From contig NZ_KL543995.1 in the NCBI RefSeq assembly GCF_000711885.1, positions 58,010-122,009 on the forward strand: a stretch of 64,000 nt of DNA. The letters are read 5' to 3'. This document shows, one piece after another, positions 1 to 8,006 of the stretch. Both the position numbers and the translations under genes were made by a program. The notes under the pieces are model-generated. The model ran no database searches. It saw only the letters and a program-made list of their open reading frames with translations, and was not told the DNA's origin. Positions within the stretch are counted from its first letter, which is position 1, and every line of letters starts with the position of its first letter. This stretch comes from Chromobacterium haemolyticum DSM 19808. GTDB taxonomy: Bacteria > Pseudomonadota > Gammaproteobacteria > Burkholderiales > Chromobacteriaceae.

Positions 1-1
1 G

Positions 2-847
2 GAAGAAGTGCTGGAGCCGAAAGTCGTCGAATCAGAGGTTCCGCATCTGGACGCTGCGTTTGCGGAACCGGCGGAAGCGGATGCGGTGGCAGAGTTTGTG
101 CGGGACGAGGCGTTGGAGCCACAAGTTGCTGAACTGGATGTTCCGCAGCTGGACGCTGTGTTTGCCGAGCCGGCGGAAGCCGAAGCGGCTGCGGAGCCTT
201 TGTTGGAGGACGTGCTGGGGCCGCAAACCACCGAAACGGCGGCCATGCCGGAGCCGGTAGCGGCCGAGCCGGAAATGTTCTTGGAGGATGTCGAGCCCGA
301 GTCGCTGGCTCCGGCTATGGCCGAGGGCGAGATACCCGAACTCACGGTGTTTGAGTCCGAGTCCGAGATGGGTGGAATGGGGGCCGCGGAGTTGGCGGCG
401 GGAGCCGGGGCGCTGGCAGCCGCAGGCTTGGCGCTTGCCGTCGGCGCGGAGTCGTCGGCGGGCGAGGCGGAACAGGGGCCGGTCTCCGAGGCGGCGACGG
501 CGCGCGGCGTGGAGGTCTTGAAGGTGTCCGAGGTGGCTTCGGCCGCCGCGGCCGCCGCGATGATGGCGCCTCAGGCGGTGAATGCGCCGCCGGGCACGGT
601 GGCGGTGATAGACGAACAGGCCTTGCTGCAGTCCATGTATGAAAAAATGCTGCCGCGGATGAAGGTGGAACTGTCGCTGTGGTTGCAGGACGCTTTGGAG
701 CTGCAGGCCAAGCAGATGCTGTCGGGCGTAATGCATCAGCTCAAGGAAGATTACGAGATGCTGTTTGGCGAAGCCTTGAAGGAGAGCCTGCGCCAGACAA
801 TCAACTCTTTGGGCAAGATTGAAAAGGATGGGAAACGCGATGAGTGA
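2..847 (+). CDS. Acidic Ala/Glu/Pro-rich tandem-repeat protein, 5' end outside window
   Basis: The reading frame is open to the left edge, so the N-terminus is missing. The visible part starts with a 34-residue tandem repeat (102 bp at DNA level) built around V-P-x-L-D-A-x-F-A-E-P-A-E-A. Two good copies begin near 38 and 140, and a degenerate third lies near 329. An Ala/Gly-rich, mildly hydrophobic stretch follows near 380-450, then a predicted helical C-terminal domain of about 85 residues (LLQSMYEKMLPRMKVELSLW onward) that looks better conserved than the repeats. The last 8 nt overlap the start of the adenosyltransferase gene, so the two are probably translationally coupled. I do not recognise the family. 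The acidic repeats could be a flexible linker, but no function can be assigned. Confidence 0.8.
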   Translation, partial: EEVLEPKVVESEVPHLDAAFAEPAEADAVAEFVRDEALEPQVAELDVPQLDAVFAEPAEAEAAAEPLLEDVLGPQTTETAAMPEPVAAEPEMFLEDVEPESLAPAMAEGEIPELTVFESESEMGGMGAAELAAGAGALAAAGLALAVGAESSAGEAEQGPVSEAATARGVEVLKVSEVASAAAAAAMMAPQAVNAPPGTVAVIDEQALLQSMYEKMLPRMKVELSLWLQDALELQAKQMLSGVMHQLKEDYEMLFGEALKESLRQTINSLGKIEKDGKRDE

Positions 848-1400
848 TCGATTGTCGCATATCGTCACCAGGACCGGCGACGACGGCAGCACGGGTCTGG
901 GGGACGGCAGCCGGGTGGGTAAGGACAGCTTGCGCATCCGCGCGTTGGGCGAGGTGGACGAATTGAACTCGGTGCTGGGAGTGTTGCTGGCGGAAACGCT
1001 GCCGGACGAGGCCAGAGCCTGGCTGTCCGAGACCCAGCACGATTTGTTCGATCTGGGCTCGGAGCTGGCGGTGCCCGGCTACAGCGCTTTGGGCGCCGAG
1101 CACGTGCAGGCGCTGGAGGCTGTAGTGGCCTTCCTCAACGAGGATTTGCCGCCGCTGAAAGAGTTCATCCTGCCCGGAGGCTGCAGGGCGGCCGCACTGT
1201 CGCACCAAGCCCGATCGGTGTGTCGTCGCGCCGAGCGCGCAGTGGTGGCGTTGGCGCAGCAGGACACGGTGTCAGACGCGGCGCGCCGCTATCTGAACCG
1301 CCTGTCCGACCTGCTGTTTGTGCTGTCGCGTTATCTGAACCGGCAGGCAGGGGAACCGGACGTGTTGTGGCGGCCGGGGCGCAAAACTGGCGAAGTCTAA
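840..1400 (+). CDS. pduO: PduO-type cob(I)alamin adenosyltransferase
   Basis: The enzyme transfers the adenosyl group of ATP to cob(I)alamin to make adenosylcobalamin in the cytoplasm. The 186-residue product has the PduO-type N-terminal ATP-binding motif TRTGDDGSTGLGDGSR (residues 10-25), FILPGG (109-114) and RSVCRRAER (125-133) in a four-helix-bundle protein, and its length is typical. I chose the ATG that overlaps the upstream stop because it places the nucleotide motif about ten residues from the N-terminus, as in characterised members. The ATG 21 nt upstream would add only KRMGNA-type residues with no homology value. It is the last gene of its transcript and is followed by a terminator. 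Confidence 0.93.
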   Translation: MSDRLSHIVTRTGDDGSTGLGDGSRVGKDSLRIRALGEVDELNSVLGVLLAETLPDEARAWLSETQHDLFDLGSELAVPGYSALGAEHVQALEAVVAFLNEDLPPLKEFILPGGCRAAALSHQARSVCRRAERAVVALAQQDTVSDAARRYLNRLSDLLFVLSRYLNRQAGEPDVLWRPGRKTGEV

Positions 1401-1440
1401 AAACCTGTTCACGATCTGCCGCGCGTTGCGGAGCGTTACA
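1398..1440 (+). repeat. Palindromic element family 1, left-half remnant
   Basis: The TAA stop of the adenosyltransferase runs straight into AAACCTGTTCACGATCTGCC followed by GCGCGTTGCGGAGCG. This matches the left end of the complete family 1 copies (AGAACCTGTTTACGATCT, then GCTGCGCGT). No right end is visible before the terminator, so this is a decayed or truncated copy. Confidence 0.6.
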
Positions 1441-1459
1441 CGCTGAGTACGCGTTCGGC

Positions 1460-1494
1460 AAAAAAAAGGCAATCCTTTGGGATTGCCGTTTTTT
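1460..1494. terminator. Bidirectional intrinsic terminator
   Basis: An 8-bp stem GGCAATCC/GGATTGCC with a 4-nt loop is flanked by an A-run on the left and a T-run on the right. It lies between two convergent genes and can end both transcripts. Confidence 0.88.
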
Positions 1495-1506
1495 GTGAGG
1501 GTGGCG

Positions 1507-2106
1507 TCAGGCCACTTCCGAGACCCGCGGCCGGTAAGGGCTATTCTGCAGCAGGGACTGGGTGGTCTGGTACTGAGTGACCGCTAATTGGCCGCTGGCA
1601 TTCTGTTGCTGGGAACGGGCCACCGCATTGTTGTTGGTCTGGTTGGTCTGCTGTTCCGCTTGATTGTTGGCGGCTTGCTGCTCATTGGCCGCCGGCACCG
1701 TGGTCGGACGCGGAGGCGTCGCCGGCGGCGCGCTGGCGGCGCGATTGGCGCTTGTCGTTTCCGCGGCGCGCTGTTGAGCCCGCGGGGTGTCATTGGCCGC
1801 GGCGGCCGGAGCGGCTGAGCTGGCCAGGGCGGCGGTTTGGGCCTGTTCCTGGCTAACCCGTTGCTGGTCGCCGTTGCGGATTTGCGCGGCATTGGCCTGC
1901 GCGGTGTTCAACTGACGTTGCAGTTGCTGCTCGACGCGGGCTGTGTCGGGGTTTTGCCGGACCGCGGTCTGGCTGACGTTTTGCTGTGAAACCGCAGGGG
2001 TGGCGGACCGCGGTTCTTCCAGCGTCTTTTGCTCAGGCCGCGTGTTCTGCAGCGATTGCAATTGCTGCAGAGAGTTGAGGCTGCCTATGCTGCCGGTGCT
2101 TGCCAT
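1507..2106 (-). CDS. Gln/Asn/Ala-rich low-complexity protein, unknown function
   Basis: The 199-residue product is dominated by Gln, Asn, Ala, Thr and Ser. Its middle is proline-rich (PPATPPRPTTVP), followed by a Q/N-rich tract (NNQAEQQTNQTNNN), with little hydrophobic content. There is no signal peptide or membrane segment. The C-terminal 25 residues (LAVTQYQTTQSLLQ onward) are less biased and could be a conserved tail. A GGAGAG ribosome binding site precedes the ATG. Convergent with the adenosyltransferase and monocistronic in appearance. Composition suggests an intrinsically disordered protein. I do not recognise it and do not assign a function. Confidence 0.7.
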   Translation of the reverse strand: MASTGSIGSLNSLQQLQSLQNTRPEQKTLEEPRSATPAVSQQNVSQTAVRQNPDTARVEQQLQRQLNTAQANAAQIRNGDQQRVSQEQAQTAALASSAAPAAAANDTPRAQQRAAETTSANRAASAPPATPPRPTTVPAANEQQAANNQAEQQTNQTNNNAVARSQQQNASGQLAVTQYQTTQSLLQNSPYRPRVSEVA

Positions 2107-2223
2107 ATCGCTCTCTCCAAACCGTGGTTGCCGTTGCCCAGGACGGTATAGAGCCCAGTTGCCCTATATCGCTGATTCTAGAATCTTTTTCGGTGGATTG
2201 CCGAATTTTTTCTGGTCCAATGG

Positions 2224-2817
2224 TCAGGTTTGTGGCAGTAATACCAAATCCAACATGCGTTCGGCCAGCTGATCCACGCTCAGCGGGCCTTCGGAGCGGT
2301 ACCACTGCACCGACCAATGCAGGCTGCCCAGCAAGGTGCGGCGCAGCAGCGCGGTGTCGGGTTTGACCAGTCCGGCGGCGGCGGCCTCGTCCAGCGCTTG
2401 TTGCCAAAGCGCTTCGTAGCGGTCACGCAGCACGATCAGGCCGGGCCTGGCGGCAGCGGACACGCTGCGCCATTCGTACAGCATCACTTCCAGCGCCGCC
2501 TGATTGTCCCCCAGCAGAGAATTGAGATGGACGCGGAACAGCGCGGCCAGCTTGGCTCGTGGCGATCCGGCTTCGTCCAGGGCGCGCTTTAATTGCTCGG
2601 TGGTGCTGGTGATGCCCAGGGCCATCACCGCGACCAGGATTTCTTCCTTGGTGCGGAAGTGGTAGAACAGGCTGCCGGATTGCATGCCGACCGCGTTGCC
2701 CAGGTCGCGCACTGTGGTGCGTTCGTAGCCCTGGTCGCGGAACAGTATCGCCGCGGCGCGGATCAGTTCCATGCGGCGGCTGTTTTCTTCGACGGGTGCG
2801 GTATTGTCTGTGCTCAT
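2224..2817 (-). CDS. TetR/AcrR-family transcriptional regulator
   Basis: The 197-residue protein has an N-terminal TetR helix-turn-helix (AAAILFRDQGYERTTVRDLG then SGSLFYHFRTKEEIL, about residues 20-60) and a larger ligand-binding C-terminal domain, of usual size. The start is the ATG that overlaps the TAA stop of waaF by one base (TAATG), which indicates translational coupling. A much longer upstream frame exists but it only reads through waaF out of frame. Location at the end of a core-LPS transcript is unusual for a regulator and its targets cannot be read from the sequence. Confidence 0.9.
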   Translation of the reverse strand: MSTDNTAPVEENSRRMELIRAAAILFRDQGYERTTVRDLGNAVGMQSGSLFYHFRTKEEILVAVMALGITSTTEQLKRALDEAGSPRAKLAALFRVHLNSLLGDNQAALEVMLYEWRSVSAAARPGLIVLRDRYEALWQQALDEAAAAGLVKPDTALLRRTLLGSLHWSVQWYRSEGPLSVDQLAERMLDLVLLPQT

Positions 2818-3854
2818 TATTGTGTTTTTTCTTGGGAGTGGACGGGCAGCAGCGGAAGCGCGGCTTGCCAGACCCGATCCGGCTCCATTTTTTCCAGGCA
2901 ATCGGTATGACCGTAAGGACAGGTCCGCTCGAAACAGGGGCTGCAGTCCAGGTTGAGGGAGACGATGGCGGCCCGCGTCGACAACGGCGGCGTGAAATCG
3001 GGGCTGGAGGAGCCGTACAGCGCCACCAGCGGTTTGTCCAGCGCCGCAGCCACATGCATCAGGCCGGAATCGTTGCAGACGGCGAGCCGGGTCAGGCCGA
3101 TCAGGTCTATCGCTTCTTCCAGGCCGGTGGCGCCGCAAAGGTTGACGGCCAGGCCGCCGGAGAGGCGGCTGATGTCGTCGCCCACTTCGCGGTCCTTGCC
3201 GGAGCCGAACAACCATACCGCGTAGCCGGCGGCGTCGAAGCGGCGCGCCAGCTGGGCGAAGTGTCGGGCCGGCCAGCGTTTGGCCGGGCCGTACTCGGCG
3301 CCGGGGCAGAAGGCGACCGCAGGGCGGCTGGCGTCGAGCTTAAGTTTGTCCAGCGCCGCTTGCTGGCTGGCATTGGTCAGCGCCAGCCGAGGATGGCTGA
3401 GCGGCCGCGGCAGCGGCGCGCCTTTGTCTTCGGCCAGCGCGCAAAAGCGTTCCACCATCATCGGCAGCGCCTGTTCGTCCAGTTCGCGCGCGTCGTTGAG
3501 AATCCAGTAGCGCGATTCGCCTAGGAAGCCGGTGCGCAAGGGGATGCCGGCGAACAGAGGGATCAAGGCGGATTTCAGCGAGTTGGGCAGCACGATGGCT
3601 TGGTCGAAGCGTTCGGCCGCCAGCTGGCGGGCCACCTTCCAGCGTTCGCCCAGGCGCAGGGCGCCGTGGCCGAAGGGGTTGAGGTGGGCCTTGGCCACTT
3701 CCGGCATCCGCGCCAGCAGCGGCAGGGTCCAGGCCGGCGCGAATACGTGCAACTCTAGATTGGGGTGGCGTTGGTGCAGCCTTTGGTACAGCGGTTGCGC
3801 CATGACGCTGTCGCCGACCCAAGAGGGGCCGATGACGAGGATTTTCTTCTTCAT
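2817..3854 (-). CDS. waaF: ADP-heptose:LPS heptosyltransferase II
   Basis: A GT9 glycosyltransferase that adds the second L-glycero-D-manno-heptose to the inner core of LPS at the cytoplasmic face of the inner membrane. The 345-residue product begins MKKKILVIGPSWVGDSVMAQ, the usual WaaF N-terminus. It carries the sugar-nucleotide motif CPGAEYGPAKRWP, the CNDSGLMHVAAAL segment, and the Cys-rich CSPCFERTCPYGHTDCL tail that separates WaaF from WaaC. I rejected a 34-residue upstream extension because it has no homology value and reads through a GC-rich leader with a terminator. The stop overlaps the start of the tetR gene by one base. Confidence 0.93.
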   Translation of the reverse strand: MKKKILVIGPSWVGDSVMAQPLYQRLHQRHPNLELHVFAPAWTLPLLARMPEVAKAHLNPFGHGALRLGERWKVARQLAAERFDQAIVLPNSLKSALIPLFAGIPLRTGFLGESRYWILNDARELDEQALPMMVERFCALAEDKGAPLPRPLSHPRLALTNASQQAALDKLKLDASRPAVAFCPGAEYGPAKRWPARHFAQLARRFDAAGYAVWLFGSGKDREVGDDISRLSGGLAVNLCGATGLEEAIDLIGLTRLAVCNDSGLMHVAAALDKPLVALYGSSSPDFTPPLSTRAAIVSLNLDCSPCFERTCPYGHTDCLEKMEPDRVWQAALPLLPVHSQEKTQ

Positions 3855-3933
3855 TGCAGATGTTCCGATTGCAAACCGAAACCGGGTCGCGGCGGCCCGG
3901 CTTGGGTTTGCAGACGGAGGCGGCCGGGCAAGC

Positions 3934-3961
3934 AAAAAAGGTGCGGCTCGCGCCACACCTT
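3934..3961 (-). terminator. Intrinsic terminator after the zinc-finger gene
   Basis: Read on the minus strand, AAGGTGTGGC, loop GCGA, then GCCGCACCTT followed by further T residues. The stem is 10 bp with one G-U pair. It separates the zinc-finger gene from waaF, so waaF probably has its own promoter within the next 80 nt. Confidence 0.78.
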
Positions 3962-3988
3962 AGCTGCGTTGCCGGCGCGGGGCCAGGC

Positions 3989-4189
3989 TCAGTGGTGGCC
4001 GCCTGCCGGACCGTTCAGTTTGTAGCGGGTGCCGCAATAGGGGCACAGCGCTTCGCCGGTCTTGTGCACGGGCAGGAACACGCGCGGGTGGGAGTTCCAG
4101 GACACCATGTCCGGCATCGGGCAATGCAGCGGCAGGTCGTGCTGGGTGACTTCGATCACGCGTTGAGTGTTTTCTTTCTGTTCAGCCAT
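3989..4189 (-). CDS. CHCC-type zinc-finger protein (NDUFS6-like)
   Basis: A 66-residue protein with the ligand pattern C (in LHCPMP), H (in NSHPRVFLP), and CxxC (in ALCPYCGTRYKL), as in the zf-CHCC family whose mitochondrial relative NDUFS6 is a zinc subunit of complex I. In bacteria the role is not firmly known. It lies 43 nt downstream of ilvE on the same strand and is followed by a terminator, so it is probably the last gene of the ilvE transcript. Length and spacing of the ligands are typical. Confidence 0.88.
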   Translation of the reverse strand: MAEQKENTQRVIEVTQHDLPLHCPMPDMVSWNSHPRVFLPVHKTGEALCPYCGTRYKLNGPAGGHH

Positions 4190-4232
4190 TCTGTATTCCT
4201 TGCGGAGCCGCCGCGCGGGCGGCTCGTCTTGC

Positions 4233-5156
4233 TTAGTTGACGTAGGTCAGCCAGTGCTGGTGTTCGGCATCCAGTCCTTTGACGATGTCGAAGTAGCGCT
4301 TCTGGATTTCGGCGGTGATGGTACCACGATTGCCGTCGCCGATCGCGCGTCTGTCGAGCTCGCGGATAGGGGTGACTTCGGCGGCGGTGCCGGTGAAGAA
4401 GGCTTCGTCCGCGCTGTAGACTTCATCGCGGGTGATGCGCTTTTCTATCAGTTCCAGTCCCATTTCCTTGGAGATCTGCACCACGGTGTCGCGGGTGATG
4501 CCTTCCAACGCGCTGGTCAGGTCAGGAGTGTACAGTTTGCCCTTGCGGATGATGAAAATGTTTTCGCCGGAACCTTCCGCCACGAAACCGTCCACATCCA
4601 GCAACAAGGCCTCGTCGTAGCCGTCGGCGGTGGCTTCGTTGTTGGCCAGGATGGAGTTCATGTAGTTGCCGTTGGCCTTGGCCTTGCACATGGTGATGTT
4701 GACGTGGTGGCGGGTGAAGGAGGAGGTCTTCACGCGGATGCCTTTTTCCAGGCCTTCGTCGCCCAGGTAGGCGCCCCAGGGCCAGGCGGCCACGATTACG
4801 CGGACATCGTTCTTCAGCGGCGCCACGCCCAGTTTTCCGGAACCGTAGAAGGCCATGGGGCGGAAATAGCAGGACTTGAGGCCGTTGGCTTTGACCACGT
4901 CCAGGTGAGCCTGGCTGATCTGTTCCGGCGTGAACGGCAGCGCCATGCCCAGGATCTTGGCGGAGCGGAACAGTCGCGCGGTGTGGTCTTCCAAACGGAA
5001 GATGGCCGGACCCCTGGGGGTTTCGTAAGCGCGCACGCCTTCGAACACGCCCATGCCGTAATGCAGGGTGTGGGTCAGAACGTGGGTGGTGGCGTCGCGC
5101 CAGTCCACCAGTTCGCCGTCATACCAGATTTTTCCGTCACGATCAGCCATCGACAT
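4233..5156 (-). CDS. ilvE: Branched-chain amino acid aminotransferase
   Basis: A PLP fold-type IV enzyme that makes Val, Leu and Ile from their keto acids with glutamate. The product is 307 residues. The PLP lysine is K160 in the AKANGNY motif, with FEGVRAYE near 38-45 and EGSGENIF near 196, all standard for IlvE group I. The ATG giving MSMADRDGK was chosen because TTGGAG lies 9 nt before it. The in-frame TTG further upstream would use the ribosome binding site itself as codons. Located between glnE and a small zinc-finger gene, with a hairpin in its leader. Confidence 0.95.
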   Translation of the reverse strand: MSMADRDGKIWYDGELVDWRDATTHVLTHTLHYGMGVFEGVRAYETPRGPAIFRLEDHTARLFRSAKILGMALPFTPEQISQAHLDVVKANGLKSCYFRPMAFYGSGKLGVAPLKNDVRVIVAAWPWGAYLGDEGLEKGIRVKTSSFTRHHVNITMCKAKANGNYMNSILANNEATADGYDEALLLDVDGFVAEGSGENIFIIRKGKLYTPDLTSALEGITRDTVVQISKEMGLELIEKRITRDEVYSADEAFFTGTAAEVTPIRELDRRAIGDGNRGTITAEIQKRYFDIVKGLDAEHQHWLTYVN

Positions 5157-5190
5157 CTTGGTGTTCTCCAATATTGTGTTTTCGCTTTGC

Positions 5191-5221
5191 GGATAGGGTC
5201 GGATCTTGTCCGACCGTATCC
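5191..5221 (-). promoter_or_regulatory. Hairpin in ilvE leader
   Basis: An inverted repeat with 13-bp arms (GGATAGGGTCGGA / TCCGACCGTATCC, one mismatch) around a 5-nt loop, 35 nt before the ilvE start. There is no T-run on either side, so it is not a standard intrinsic terminator. It could be an operator, an RNA stabiliser or a processing site between glnE and ilvE. Confidence 0.5.
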
Positions 5222-5261
5222 AATGAGTTTATCTCGCCCTTATGACGCTGTGAACCGTTTG

Positions 5262-7958
5262 TCAGGAAAAATTGAGCGCTTGCTCGAATACGAGCCGCCA
5301 CAGCGATCGGCATAGGCTGTAGTCCTGCTGCAAAGCCGCGTCCGGCGTCACGGTCTGCTTTTCGTTGAGCCGGGCGGCGTGCTGGAGCCGGCGATAGTGA
5401 CGATAGGCGTTGCGCGCCGCTTCGGCGTCGGCGGCGGGGATCAGTCCGGCCTCGGCTGCTGTGGCCAACAAGGCGATATTGCCGGCGTTGGCGGTCAGCG
5501 CCGGGAGCGCGTGGGCATGGGCCAGGATCAGGTATTGGACGATGAATTCGATGTCTATGATGCCGCCGCGCGCGTTTTTCGGGTCTTCGTCGCGGGCGGG
5601 GTGGCTGTCCAGCATGCGTTGGCGCATCGCCAGCACTTCGTCGCGCAGCACGCTAAGCTCGCGCCGGCGGGTAAGGATGGCGTGGCGTTCCTGTTCGAAT
5701 TGGGCGCCGACGTCTGCGTCGCCTGCCACGTAGCGGGCGCGGGTCAGCGCCTGGTGTTCCCAGACCCATGCCTGCTGTTCCTGGTATTGGCGGAAGGCAT
5801 TGACCGAGCTGACCAGCAGGCCGCTGGCGCCGTTGGGGCGCAGCCGCAGGTCGATGTCGTAGAGCACGCCGGCGGCGGTGGCGCTGGTCAGCCAGGTGGA
5901 CATTTTGCGCGCCAGCCGCGAGTACAGTTCGGCGGCGTCCGGGTGCTCGTCGTCGTAGAGGAAGATCAGGTCCAGGTCCGAAGCGTAGCCCAGCTCTTTG
6001 CCGCCCAGCTTGCCGTAGCCGATGATGGCGAAACGCGGCGTGTCGCAGTGGCGGCTGGGGATGTCTAGCCAGGCGTGGCGCAGCGTGGCGGCCAGCACGA
6101 TGTCGGCCAGCAGCGAAAGCTGGTCGGACAGCGCCTCCACCGTCCACATGCCGGCCAAATCCTGCGCCACCAGGCGGAAGGATTGCGCGTGCTGGAAGTG
6201 GCGCAGCGCGTCCATCTTGGCTTCCACGTCGCCGTCGGCCTGGCGCAGCTGTTGTTCCAACTGTTCCGCCAGTTGTGGCCAGTCCGGCGTGGCGTAGAGC
6301 ACGCGCGCGTCCAGCAGTTCGTCCAGCAGGATGGGATGGCGGGTCAGGTAGCCGGAGACCCAGGCGCTGGACGAATAAAGCGAGGCGAGCCGTTGCAGGG
6401 TTTGCGGGTATTCGGTCAGCAGCGCCAGGTAGGATGCGCGGCGGCTGATCGCCTCCATCAAGGCGATGATGCGCGTCAGCGTGGCATCGGCGTTGTCGAA
6501 GCGGGAGGCGACCTCGATCAAGGCGGGCATCAGCTGGTCGAACTGCTTGCGGCCGTTTAACGGCATCTGCTGGTAGCGCTGTCCTTGGGCCAGGCTTTGC
6601 AACTGGCGCGCCACTTGTTCCGGTTCGGCGAAGCTCATCCGCCGCAGCCGCTCCACCGGCAACTCGTCTGCGATGTCGCGCCACAGATCGGCCAAGGGGT
6701 GGTCGGTAGCGCCCTCGGTGGGCAGGATGAACACTTGCTCGAAGTGGCGGGTGACTTTGCGGCGCTGCTGGTTAAGCCGGTTCATGAACTGGTCCCAGTC
6801 GGCGCAGCCCATGCTGGCGGCGATGCGGGCGCGGTTGTCGGCGCCGGCGGGCAGGGTTTGGGTTTGCTGGTCGTCCAGGTATTGCAGCCGATGTTCCAGA
6901 TTGCGCAGGAAGGCGTAAGCCTGCAGGAGTTCGTCGACGGCGGCGGGCTCCAACAGCCGCAGCTCGCCCAGCCGGCGCAAGGTTTCGCGGGTGCCGCGCA
7001 GTTGTAGGCTGCGGTCGCGGCCGCCGCGTATCAGCTGGAATACTTGTGCGATGAATTCGACTTCGCGGATGCCGCCCGGTCCCAGTTTGATGTTTTCAGC
7101 CCTATCGCGGCGGGCCACTTCGCGGCGGATTTGCGCGTGCAGGTCGCGCATCGCGCCGTAGGCGCTGTAATCCAGGTATTTGCGGTAAACGAAGGGGCGC
7201 GCCGTGTCGGCCAGCGCCGCCGCGTCGCCGCTGAGCGGCCTGGCCTTGATCCAGGCGTAGCGTTCCCATTCCCGGCCCTGGCTCAGCAGGTAGTTTTCCA
7301 GGGCGGCGAAGCTCATCGCCAGCGGGCCGGAATCGCCGTAGGGCCGCAGCCGCATGTCGACGCGGAATACCTGGCCATCGGCGGTGACGTCGTTGAGCAG
7401 GGCGATCAGCCGCTTGCCCACCTGGGTGAAGTATTCGTGGTTGCTGATGGAGCGGCCGCCGCGGGAGGCGCCGTCGGTGTCGCCGCTTTCCGGGTAGATG
7501 AAGATCAGATCGATGTCGGAACTGACGTTGAGCTCGCCTCCGCCCAGTTTGCCCATGCCGATGACGATCAGTTGCTGAACCTCGCCGCTGTCCTCGCCTA
7601 TCGGCTCCCCGTAGTGGGCGAGGCCGGCGCGCGCGGAGGCCAGGGCCCGTTGGACGGCGAAATCGGCCAGCGCGCTAATGGTGGATACCACCTCGTCCAG
7701 ATCCGCCAGGCCGTTGAGGTCGCGGCAGATCAGCCGCGCCACCACCGCCTGCCGCAGCCGCCGCAGCGCCGGGGCCAGTCTTTCGGCATCGGTCAGCGCT
7801 TCCCAATCGGCGAAGGCGTTCATCTCCGCGGCGTCGAAGCGGTGGCTCAGCCGGCTTTCCAGCCTGGCCAGCTCGGCGGGCTGGGCGGTCAGCAAACGTT
7901 GCAGATAGTGAGAGAACTCGCGGCTGCGGGCAATGGCAGCGGCCGTGTTTGCTGGCAT
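5262..7958 (-). CDS. glnE: Bifunctional glutamine synthetase adenylyltransferase/deadenylase
   Basis: GlnE adds and removes AMP on glutamine synthetase in response to PII, tuning nitrogen assimilation. The 898-residue product has both nucleotidyltransferase domains: GKLGGGELNVSSDIDLIF near residues 135-155 (deadenylylation) and GKLGGKELGYASDLDLIF near 645-665 (adenylylation), each followed by a helical domain. The length is slightly below that of E. coli GlnE (about 946). The ATG gives MPANTAAAIARSREFS and is preceded by a purine-rich AGGGG. It is divergent from yhdP with only about 50 nt between the starts. Confidence 0.95.
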   Translation of the reverse strand: MPANTAAAIARSREFSHYLQRLLTAQPAELARLESRLSHRFDAAEMNAFADWEALTDAERLAPALRRLRQAVVARLICRDLNGLADLDEVVSTISALADFAVQRALASARAGLAHYGEPIGEDSGEVQQLIVIGMGKLGGGELNVSSDIDLIFIYPESGDTDGASRGGRSISNHEYFTQVGKRLIALLNDVTADGQVFRVDMRLRPYGDSGPLAMSFAALENYLLSQGREWERYAWIKARPLSGDAAALADTARPFVYRKYLDYSAYGAMRDLHAQIRREVARRDRAENIKLGPGGIREVEFIAQVFQLIRGGRDRSLQLRGTRETLRRLGELRLLEPAAVDELLQAYAFLRNLEHRLQYLDDQQTQTLPAGADNRARIAASMGCADWDQFMNRLNQQRRKVTRHFEQVFILPTEGATDHPLADLWRDIADELPVERLRRMSFAEPEQVARQLQSLAQGQRYQQMPLNGRKQFDQLMPALIEVASRFDNADATLTRIIALMEAISRRASYLALLTEYPQTLQRLASLYSSSAWVSGYLTRHPILLDELLDARVLYATPDWPQLAEQLEQQLRQADGDVEAKMDALRHFQHAQSFRLVAQDLAGMWTVEALSDQLSLLADIVLAATLRHAWLDIPSRHCDTPRFAIIGYGKLGGKELGYASDLDLIFLYDDEHPDAAELYSRLARKMSTWLTSATAAGVLYDIDLRLRPNGASGLLVSSVNAFRQYQEQQAWVWEHQALTRARYVAGDADVGAQFEQERHAILTRRRELSVLRDEVLAMRQRMLDSHPARDEDPKNARGGIIDIEFIVQYLILAHAHALPALTANAGNIALLATAAEAGLIPAADAEAARNAYRHYRRLQHAARLNEKQTVTPDAALQQDYSLCRSLWRLVFEQALNFS

Positions 7959-8006
7959 AATAGGCCCCTACGGCATGTCAATTCTTGATGGCCACATTGT
8001 AACGGT

